DNA of 64,000 nucleotides from contig RPFO01000144.1 of the NCBI GenBank assembly GCA_009746045.1, positions 109,267 through 173,266 of the forward strand, written 5' to 3'. Numbering within the stretch: the first letter of the stretch is position 1; every line of letters begins with the position of its first letter. The notes beneath the pieces are model-generated. The model did no database searches, was not told the origin of the DNA, and saw only the letters and a list, made by a program, of their open reading frames with translations. Shown here piece after piece: positions 54,601-64,000 of the stretch. The translations under genes were made by a program, and so were the position numbers. Origin of the DNA: Mesostigma viride. Taxonomy: Eukaryota > Streptophyta > Mesostigmatophyceae > Mesostigmatales > Mesostigmataceae.

Positions 54601-55525
54601 GTTTGTACAACTGCATGGGGATGACCTGCGTGTCATTGCTTCGCGGTCAGCCTTGCATGCATTCTATGCTGACATTGGGCGGCGGTTCCCAGTGGGTGAG
54701 TTGCAGCAATTGGGGCCGCAGACGCCACGGGTGTTTTGCGGGGTGGTGCAAACCCTGCGGGTGGTGTCGGGTAAGCACCGGATGCACTTGGGTATTCCTG
54801 ACAAGTACAGGGAGGAGCTCATGCGCGATGTGGAGGAGTTGTGCGCCAAGGGTTTGTGGAGCAGATTGCGTGGCAAGCTCGGCTGGATGGCAGCGGTGTG
54901 TGGGCCTGACCTGCTGGTGTTAAGTAGGACTGTGGATGAGGTGTTGGCTCTCGTTTCTCCGTCTGTGATCAAGCAGTATGTTGCTGAGAGCCAGGGTGTA
55001 GTACTTTCTGGTTTGTCTCTTTCTCAGCCGATTGTGTTGCATTGCTTTGCTGACACGTCTGGCGAGGGCAGGGAGCTCACCAAGACGAGAGCTCGCATGG
55101 GCGGCTTGTTTGTGCTCTCCAACCCCAAGGGCAATGGTTCGCTCTGTGGGTGGTACTCTAGGTTGTGCCGCAGGGTGGCAGTTGGATCGGATACCAATGA
55201 GTGTCGCGGGGTGTGTGAGTGCATCAAGGCGTCCCTGTATCTAGAGCAATTTCTGCGCTGGATGGGCAAGTGGCTGGATGCTCGTTTGGTACTGACCACG
55301 ACTGTGCATACCGACAGTCAGCCGCTTGTGAGTTTCATTCTCAACAGCCTGTCCAGGACGCGCGACCTGGATTTCCTACTACTCAAGGAGCTGTCATAAG
55401 CAGTGAGCGTGCTTCATCTACCTGGGAAGCTCAACCCGGCTGATGCGCTGACCAAGCTGTTCGCTGGGGCGCGCGACCAGTATCGCCTCCTGCGGATGGT
55501 CATGGGGGGCTCTCAGTTACGTTAA
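51661..55525 (+). pseudogene. Element A pol (integrase, protease-like, RT, RNase H) with three disruptions
   Basis: The frame continues from the gag stop; the first ATG is 51676. After a Gly-rich lead, integrase has His residues in ATRLHKALGHGH, Cys in CRKC, and D-D-E at 52171-52173 (VQCD), 52330-52332 (LECD) and 52420-52422 (LVER), with 30 residues from the second Asp to Glu. The C-terminal integrase part reads GKRGLWRGPGVV. A long Gly/Ala/Pro linker leads to the protease-like LEVDTDAVV (Asp 53515-53517), then RT with LHGDDL and RNase H. Compared with 1-2700, one G is missing near 53909 and one A near 54050. TAC has become TAA at 55397-55399. These may be sequence errors or true decay. Confidence 0.85.
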
Positions 55526-56335
55526 ATAGTGCCGGAACCTTTTGCCGCCTGAGGCAAATCGGTCCGTAACACTATTTTGCCCGGAATAACCACTTCCGAG
55601 CACCCAAGTTAATTCGGCCGAATTAACTTGGGTGCTCGGAAGTGGTTATTCCGGGCAAAATAGTGTTACGGACCGATTTGCCTCAGGCGGCAAAAGGTTC
55701 CGGCACTATTTAACGTAACTAAAACCTGGCCTCGTGGAGGGGGGACGAAGAGCCCGAGACATCCGCCTAGGCCGCTGAGCACGCACCACTAAATGCGCCG
55801 GAGCTGCCTCAGTGAGGATTCGAACCCCTGACCTCCAAGGTGCACAGGTTTTAGTTACGTTAAATAGTGACGGAACCTTTCCGAGCACCCAAGTTAATTC
55901 GGCCGAATTAACTTGGGTGCTCGGAAGTGGTTATTCCGGGCAAAATAGTGTTCCGGCCCGATTTGCCTCAGTGGGCAAAAGGTTCCGGCACTGTTTAACC
56001 TAACTAAAACCTGTGCAACTTGGAGGTCAGGGGTTCGGATCCGGACAGCTCCGGCGCATTTAGTGGTGCGTGCTCAGTGGCCTAGGCGGATGTCTCATAT
56101 TCAACCCACCCTCCACGAGGCCAGGTTTTAGTTAGGTTAAACAGTGCCGGAACCTTTTGCCCACTGAGGCAAATCGGGCCGGAACACTATTTTGCCCGGA
56201 ATAACCACTTCCGAGCACCCAAGTTAATTCGGCCGAATTAACTTGGGTGCTCGGAAGTGGTTATTCCGGGCAAAATAGTGTTCCGGCCCGATTTGCCTCA
56301 GTGGGCAAAAGGTTCCGGCACTGTTTAACCTAACT
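55515..56335. mobile_element. Palindromic composite P0, right copy
   Basis: This has the same structure and insertion site as 2690-3510, shifted by 52825. The stop TAA at 55523-55525 comes from this insert. The same target CTCTC flanks it. Confidence 0.85.
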
Positions 56336-56852
56336 CTCTCTCGGGGATCTGCAAGGACTGCTGGAGGGTTTGATGTAGATCTGGGCAATGGACCATGTGG
56401 CATGAGAATTTCAGGCTGGCAGGCGTTGGGACGCATTACATGTGGGCTGGGAATGACCCCTGGATCGAGCCCATCTCAGGATGACCCAGTACGGTTGGAT
56501 AACTCTATCTTGGTGGGGATGTACCTGATGGGATGGTCCTGGGTTGAGGACCTGATCGGAGGCGGGGACTGTGGTTGGTGATGTGTGAAAGTCCGTGGGT
56601 TCAGGGTGTGGTTGGTGTTGGAGCCGAGGGTGGTCTTTTGATCAGTCTTGTATTCTCGCTTGCTTACTTGACTTACTGACAGATGCTGGTTGTACTACCA
56701 GGGCGTGAATGGGCGCCAAGTGAGGGGTGCGGACTCCCCTAGTACATAGCGTCCTGTGTTAGTGCTTCCTGGTGAGGTGTCTGTCGGTTACTCTCGAGCT
56801 GAGTGAGATAATGATTGGTGGGATGTGTGACTGCTCGGGAAAAAGCGGCTGG
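56336..56852 (+). other. Element A pol tail and 3' untranslated region, right copy
   Basis: This is the counterpart of 3511-4027. A purine-rich tract directly precedes the LTR. No other coding sequence is seen. Confidence 0.6.
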
Positions 56853-57435
56853 TGTTATATTATAGGTTTCAGCTCGCAGTCACATGGAAATAATTAATGA
56901 TTGTGTGCCGGTACTTAGCCATTTTGTGGTTCGAGGCGTTCGGGTTAATTCGGCGCATTGGGACTTAGCCGTTTTGAGGTTCGGCTGAATTTTGGCTTGT
57001 GTGATCCACAACGATTTAAGTTACGCTGTGTGCGTTATGCCTCGTGAGTTACGCCCTAGACTTTGGCTGTGAGGCACTGGTCCGGTACTGAGGTGCGGAC
57101 TAGGATTCTGGGTACTGCCGGCTGGCGTGACAAGTGGCGAGATACTGGTGTGTGTCGATTGGTCGGTACTCGGCTGGTGTGTTGTAACGGAGATGTGTAA
57201 CGGAGATGCGTTCCCAGGCTTGCGTCGGTGCCTAGCGCTGCAGGCTAGCCTAGCCGCCTGACAGACGATGATGATCCAAAAGCCAGCATTGTGTTGCGGC
57301 GGTCCAACGGTTGTTGCTGCTATGCTGGCAATGGCTATGGTTGCGCTGGTAAATTAAGCTGGGGGCTTGGCTCTGAGTTTGTAACCTGATTACCGTAAAA
57401 TTATCATTTAATAAAATTCGAACTCGATTTTAACA
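56853..57435 (+). repeat. 3' LTR of element A (583 bp)
   Basis: It appears identical to 49811-50393 and 4028-4610 and is followed by GCGGC and the minisatellite. Confidence 0.93.
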
Positions 57436-59544
57436 GCGGCTGCACACACACGTACACACACCGCGCACGCAAGGGACGGCTGCACACACACGTACATACA
57501 CCGCGCACGCAAGGGGCAACGGCACTCACATGTACATACACCATGCACGCAAGGGGCGGCTGCACACACACGTACACACACCATGCACGCAAGGAGCGAC
57601 TTCACGCACAGGTACACACACCATGCACGCAAGGTTCGGCTGCACACACATGTACATCCACCGCGCACGCAAGGGGCGAGTGCAAACACATGTACATACA
57701 CCATGCACGCAAGGGGCGGCTGCACACACATGTACATCCACCGCGCACGCAAGGGGCGAGTGCACACACACGTACACACACCGCGCACGCAAGGGGCGGC
57801 TGCACACACACGTACACACACCATGCACGCAATTGCCGGCATGCACACACACGTACATCCACCGCGCACGCAAGGGGCAACTGCACACACATGTACACAC
57901 ACCGCGCACGCTTGGGGCAGCTGCACTCACATGTACACACACCGCGCACGCAAGGGCCGGCTGCACACACACGTACATACACCGCGCACGCAAGGGGCAA
58001 CTGCACACACATGTACACACACCGCGCACGCAAGGGGCAACTGCACACACACGTACACACACCGCGCACGCTTGGGGCGGCTGCACACACACGTACCTAC
58101 ACCGCGCACGCAAGGGGCGGCTGCACACACACGTACATCCACCGCGCACGCAAGGGGCAACTGCACACACATGTACACACACCGCGCACGCTTGGGGCAG
58201 CTGCACTCACATGTACACACACCGCGCACGCAAGGGCCGGCTGCACACACACGTACATCCACCGCGCACGCAAGGGGCAACTGCACACACACCTACATAC
58301 ACCGCGCACGCAAGGGGCGGCTTCACACACACGTACACACACCGCGCACGCAAGGGGCAACTGCACACACATGTACACACACCGCGCACGCTTGGGGCGG
58401 CTGCACACACACGTACCTACACCGCGCACGCAAGGGGCGGCTGCACACACACGTACATACACCGCGCACGCAAGGGGCAACTGCACACACATGTACATAC
58501 ACCGCGCAACCACGGGGCGGCTGCACACACACGTACATACACCGCGCACGCAAGGGGCGGCTGCACACATACGTACCTACACCGCGCACCCAAGGGGCGA
58601 CTGCACACACATGTACATCCACCGCGCACGCAAGGGCCGGCTGCACACACACGTACACACACCATGCACGCAAGGGCCGGCTGCACACACACGTACATAC
58701 ACCGCGCACGCAAGGGGCGGCTGCACACACACGTACACACACCGCGCACGCAAGGGGCGGCTGCACACACACGTACATACACCATGCACGCAAGGGGCTG
58801 CACACACACTTACACACACCATGCACGCAAGGGCCGGCATGCACACACACTGGCATACACCGCGCACGCAAGGGGCGGCTGCACCCACATGTACATACAC
58901 CATGCACGCAAGGACAAGGATTCACACACACGTACACACACCGCGCACGCAAGGGGCGGCTGCACACACACGTACACACACCATGCACGCAATTGCCGGC
59001 ATGCACACACACGTACATCCACCGCGCACGCAAGGGGCAACTGCACACACATGTACACACGCTTGGGGCGGCTGCACTCACATGTACACACACCGCGCAC
59101 GCAAGGGCCGGCTGCACACACACTGGCATACACCGCGCACGCAAGGGGCGGCTGCACACACACTTACACACACAATGCACGCAATTAGGGGCGACGGCAC
59201 TCACATGTACATACTGTTGGGCGGCTGCACTCACATGTACATACACCGCGCATGCAAGGGGCAACTGCACACACACGTACACACACCATGCACGCAAGGG
59301 CCGGCATGCACACACACGTACATACACTGCGCACGCAAGGGGCAACTGCACACACACGTACACACACCATGCACGGAAGGGACGGCTGCACTCACATGTA
59401 CACACACCATGCACGCAAGGGCCGGCTGCACACACACGTACATACACCATGCACGCAAGGGCCGGCATGCACACACACGTACATACACTGCGCACGCAAG
59501 GGGCAACTGCACACACACGTACACACACCATGCACGGAAGGGAC
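57436..59544. repeat. 40-bp minisatellite, right copy of block 1
   Basis: This repeats 4611-6719 unit by unit with the 52825 offset. Confidence 0.94.
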
Positions 59545-60418
59545 AGTTACGTTAAATAGTGCCGGAACCTTTTGCCGCCTGAGGCAAATCGGGCCGGAAC
59601 ACTATTTTGCCCGGAATAACCACTTCCGAGCACCCAAGTTAATTCGGCCGAATTAACTTGGGTGCTCGGAAGTGGTTATTCCGGGCAAAATAGTGTTCCG
59701 GCCCGATTTGCCTCAGGCGGCAAAAGGTTCCGGCACTATTTAACGTAACTAAAACCTGGCCTCGTGGAGGGTGGGTTGAATATGAGACATCCGCCTAGGC
59801 CACTGAGCACGCACCACTAAATGCGCCGGAGCTGTCCGGATTCGAACCCCTGACCTCCAAGGTGCACAGGTTTTAGTTACGTTAAATAGTGCCGGAACCT
59901 TTTGCCGCCTGAGGCAAATCGGGCCGGAACACTATTTTACCCGGAATAACCACTTCCGAGCACCCAAGTTAATTCGGCCGAATTAACTTGGGTGCTCGGA
60001 AGTGGTTATTCCGGGCAAAATAGTGTTCCGGCCCGATTTGCCTCAGGCGGCAAAAGGTTCCGGCACTATTTAACGTAACTAAAACCCGTGCACCTTGGAG
60101 GTCAGAGGTTCGAATCCTCACTGAGGCAGCTCCGGCGCATTTAGTGGTGCGTGCTCAGCGGCCTAGGCGGATGTCTCGGGCTCTTCGTCCCCCCTCCACG
60201 AGGCCAGGTTTTAGTTACGTTAAATAGTGTCGGAACCTTTTGCCGCCTGAGGCAAATCGGTCCGTAACACTATTTTGCCCGGAATAACCACTTCCGAGCA
60301 CCCAAGTTAATTCGGCCGAATTAACTTGGGTGCTCGGAAGTGGTTATTCCGGGCAAAATAGTGTTACGGACCGATTTGCCTCAGGCGGCAAAAGGTTCCG
60401 ACACTATTTAACGTAACT
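59545..60418. mobile_element. Palindromic composite P1, right copy
   Basis: This repeats 6720-7593, including the GGGAC target duplication. Confidence 0.88.
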
Positions 60419-60983
60419 GGGACGGCTGCACTCACATGTACATCCACCGCGCAACCACGGGGCGGCTGCACTCACATGTACATACACCGCGCACGAAAGG
60501 GGTGGCTGCACACACACGTACATCCACCGCGCACGCAAGGGGCGGCTGCACACACACATACATACACCATGCACGCAAGGGGCGAGTGCAAAAACATGTA
60601 CATACACCGCGCACGCAAGGGGCAACTGCCCACACATGGACATTCACTGCGCACGCAAGGGGAGGCTGCATTAACACGTACATACACCGCGCACGCAAGG
60701 GACGGCTGCACACACACGTACACACACCATGCACGCAAGGGCCGGCTGCACACACACGTACATACACCGCGCACGCAAGGGGCGGCTGCACACACACGTA
60801 CATACACCATGCACGCAAGGGCCGGCTGCACACACATGTACATCCACCGCGCACGCAAGGGGCGAGTGCACACACACGTACACACACCGCGCACGCAAGG
60901 GCCGGCTGCACACACACGTACATCCACCGCGCACGCAAGGGGCAACTGCACACACACGTACATACACCGCGCACGCAAGGGGC
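60419..60983. repeat. 40-bp minisatellite, right copy of block 2
   Basis: This repeats 7594-8158. Confidence 0.93.
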
Positions 60984-61866
60984 AGTTACGTTAAATAGTG
61001 CCGGAACCTTTTTGCCGCCTGAGGCAAATCGGGCCGGAACACTATTTTGCCCGGAATAACCACTTCCGAGCACCCAAGTTAATTCGGCCGAATTAACTTG
61101 GGTGCTCGGAAGTGGTTATTCCGGGCAAAATAGTGTTCCGGCCCGATTTGCCTCAGGCGGCAAAAAGGTTCCGGCACTATTTAACGTAACTAAAACCTGG
61201 CCTCGTGGAGGGGGGACGAAGAGCCCGAGACATCCGCCTAGGCCGCTGAGCACGCACCACTAAATGCGCCGGAGCTGCCTCAGTGAGGATTCGAACCCCT
61301 GACCTCCAAGGTGCACAGGTTTTAGTTACGTTAAATAGTGCCGGAACCTTTTGCCGCCTGAGGCAAATCGGGCCGGAACACTATTTTGCCCGGAATAACC
61401 ACTTCCGAGCACCCAAGTTAATTCGGCCGAATTAACTTGGGTGCTCGGAAGTGGTTATTCCGGGCAAAATAGTGTTCCGGCCCGATTTGCCTCAGGCGGC
61501 AAAAGGTTCCGGCACTATTTAACGTAACTAAAACCTGTGCACCTTGGAGGTCAGGGGTTCGAATCCTCACTGAGGCAGCTCCGGCGCATTTAGTGGTGCG
61601 TGCTCAGCGGCCTAGGCGGATGTCTCGGGCTCTTCGTCCCCCTCCACGAGGCCAGGTTTTAGTTACGTTAAATAGTGCCGGAACCTTTTGCCGCCTGAGG
61701 CAAATCGGGCCGGAACACTATTTTGCCCGGAATAACCACTTCCGAGCACCCAAGTTAATTCGGCCGAATTAACTTGGGTGCTCGGAAGTGGTTATTCCGG
61801 GCAAAATAGTGTTCCGGCCCGATTTGCCTCAGGCGGCAAAAGGTTCCGGCACTATTTAACGTAACT
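60984..61866. mobile_element. Palindromic composite P2, right copy
   Basis: This repeats 8159-9042 with one C fewer in a C-run near 61638. The GGGGC target duplication is retained. Confidence 0.88.
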
Positions 61867-63373
61867 GGGGCGGCTGCACACACACGTACATACACCGCGC
61901 ACGCAAGGGGCAACTGCACACACATGTACACACACCGCGCACGCTTGGGGCGGCTGCACACACACGTACCTACACCGCGCACGCAAGGGGCGGCTGCACA
62001 CACACGTACATACACCGCGCACGCAAGGGGCAACTGCACACACATGTACATACACCGCGCAACCACTGGGCGGCTGCACACACACGTACATACACCGCGC
62101 ACGCAAGGGGCGGCTGCACACATACGTACCTACACCGCGCACCCAAGGGGCGACTGCACACACATGTACATCCACCGCGCACGCAAGGGACGGCTGCACA
62201 CACACGTACACACACCATGCACGCAAGGGCCGGCTGCACACACACGTACATACACCGCGCACGCAAGGGGCGGCTGCACACACACGTACACACACCGCGC
62301 ACGCAAGGGGCGGCTGCACACACACGTTCATACACCATGCACGCAAGGGGCTGCACACACACTTACACACACCATGCACGCAAGGGCCGGCATGCACACA
62401 CACTGGCATACACCGCACGCAAGGGGCGGCTGCACCCACATGTACATACACCATGCACGCAAGGACAAGGATTCACACACACGTACACACACCGCGCACG
62501 CAAGGGGCGGCTGCACACACACGTACACACACCATGCACGCAATTGCCGGCATGCACACACACGTACATCCACCGCGCACGCAAGGGGCAACTGCACACA
62601 CATGTACACACGCTTGGGGCGGCTGCACTCACATGTACACACACCGCGCACGCAAGGGCCGGCTGCACACACACTGGCATACACCGCGCACGCAAGGGGC
62701 GGCTGCACACACACTTACACACACAATGCACGCAATTAGGGGCGACGGCACTCACATGTACATACTGTTGGGCGGCTGCACTCACATGTACATACACCGC
62801 GCATGCAAGGGGCAACTGCACACACACGTACACACAGCATGCACGCAAGGGCCGGCATGCACACACGTACATACACTGCGCACGCAAGGGGCAACTGCAC
62901 ACACACGTACACCACATGCACGGAAGGGACGGCTGCACTCACATGTACACACACCATGCACGCAAGGGCCGGCTGCACACACACGTACATACACCATGCA
63001 CGCAAGGGCCGGCATGCACACACACGTACATACACTGCGCACACAAGGGGCAACTGCACACACACGTACACACACCATGCACGGAAGGGACGGCTGCACT
63101 CACATGTACATCCACCGCGCAACCACGGGGCGGCTGCACTCACATGTACATACACCGCGCACGAAAGGGGTGGCTGCACACACACGTACATCCACCGCGC
63201 ACGCAAGGGGCGGCTGCACACACACATACATACACATGCACGCAAGGGGCGAGTGCAAAAAACATGTACATACACCGCCACGCAAGGGGCAACTGCCCAC
63301 ACAATGGACATTTCACTGCGCACGCAAGGGGAGGCTGCATTAACACGTACATACACGCGCACGCAAGGGACGG
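61867..63373. repeat. 40-bp minisatellite, right copy of block 3
   Basis: This repeats 9043-10555 but with several 1-2-base gains and losses, rising in number after about 62400 (for example near 62416, 62865, 62912 and 63232-63360). Confidence 0.9.
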
Positions 63374-63988
63374 AGTTGTGAGGGTGAGAATGCCACGAAT
63401 TCCGCCATGGTTCTTGCAGGAAGTTGCCTTTATTAATAACAAGGAAACACAGACGTAAGTCACGTCACTTCCAAGACTGCACGCAGCACAGACGACAGGG
63501 TCGCAGTGCCAAGAGAACGTGCACGCAAGAACTAGCGTCCCGGTGTACCAAGTCACTCATATAGCTTGCTAGGGACGCGTCCAAGTATTCAGCTGCACTG
63601 TCACAGCTGAACTGTCAAATCAATTGATTACACAGACTCTGGCACGCCTTTGGCGCGCAGATCTATCAATTGTCCATACGGCTAGTCCTGTGGACCTATC
63701 CGTACACTAGTCAGCATCAATTGTCTCATAGGTCCTGGCGCGCTTAACAGCACGCCTACCTATCAATTGACCATCAAGTCCTGTACAAGTCCTGTCAACG
63801 TCCTGCGGACTATCAAGTGACACTTGTACATCCTGTGTCCGTACGCGCCCACAGTGGCGCGCCGGGTACTGTCGGCACAGCCTAGGAAACGTCATAACTT
63901 ACGTTCCTTAACCAAATGAGGCGTTCAAGGTGCCGCTGGAAAGAGCGTAACAATCTCTATCATCTAACGTAAATCCTTTACGTTAACT
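63374..63988 (-). repeat. LTR of element B, right copy
   Basis: This repeats 10556-11172 with scattered 1-3-base indels. It is followed by 12 bases of the element B interior before the window ends. Confidence 0.88.
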
Positions 63989-64000
63989 CCAATACCTTCT

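Larger units (their letters stand above)
49811..57435 (+). mobile_element. Copia-like LTR retrotransposon A, full-length copy
   Basis: Two 583-bp TG...CA LTRs (49811-50393 and 56853-57435) that look identical flank gag and pol. The TSD is GCGGC (49806-49810 and 57436-57440). A palindromic composite (55515-56335) sits in the 3' end of pol. The element inserted recently into the minisatellite. In this copy pol carries two 1-base deletions and one nonsense codon that are absent from 1-2700. Confidence 0.94.
52828..64000 (+). repeat. Long direct repeat of positions 1 to about 11180
   Basis: Base 1 aligns with base 52828, and the match runs without a break to the window end, crossing element A, three palindromic composites, the minisatellite and the start of element B. 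Differences are very few up to about 62400 and then mostly short indels. The repeat continues beyond both window edges. Confidence 0.95.

Overview
This window looks like eukaryotic nuclear heterochromatin. I find no host gene, no intact tRNA or rRNA gene and no bacterial operon structure. The ground sequence is one long minisatellite of 40-bp units, always in the same orientation. LTR retrotransposons, TIR elements and palindromic elements have inserted into it again and again. Most insertions have recognisable ends and target-site duplications (TSDs) made of minisatellite sequence. A repeat-rich alga or similar protist is plausible, but the sequence does not fix the taxon. The organisation (satellite invaded by LTR elements) resembles a centromere or pericentromere; that is inference.

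Layout. 1-4610: 3' part of a Copia-like element (A), with a palindromic composite inside its pol. 4611-10555: minisatellite with two palindrome composites. 10556-21057: element B, minus strand, dead, with a coding-free LTR element (12542-15213) nested in pol. 21058-24965: minisatellite with a non-coding repeat D (21315-23320, minus). 24966-29898: element E, a gag-protease-only Copia derivative. 30564-34191: a 3.6-kb non-coding TIR element (F) containing a large TGGG array. 34192-35877: minisatellite, then CA-rich microsatellite. 35878-43404: element C, plus strand, decayed. 43405-46575: tandem copies of repeat D. 46576-49810: minisatellite with a truncated palindrome composite and a 493-bp MITE (G). 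49811-57435: full-length element A with 583-bp LTRs and a GCGGC TSD. From 52828 to the window end the sequence repeats positions 1 to about 11180 almost exactly, so there is a 52.8-kb periodicity: tandem duplication, circular molecule or assembly overlap.

Elements A, B and C form one family with unusual pol organisation. Gag carries a zinc knuckle and ends at a UGA followed directly by CUA(G) in A and C and CUG in B, with pol continuing in the same frame, so pol is probably made by stop-codon readthrough. Within pol the order is integrase, then a retropepsin-like domain (DTD or DTN instead of DTG), then reverse transcriptase, then RNase H. Canonical Copia has protease before integrase. The RT catalytic box reads HGDD instead of YVDD in all three. 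B and C also carry an extra ORF before gag. B's LTRs, C's 3' LTR start and the palindromic composites share AGTT...AACT-type ends rather than TG...CA.

The palindromic composites (about 0.82-0.88 kb) are three near-perfect 206-bp palindromes separated by two oppositely oriented 124-132-bp cores. Each core has a Pol III B-box followed, not preceded, by an A-box-like motif and ends in TTTT, resembling a permuted tRNA gene.
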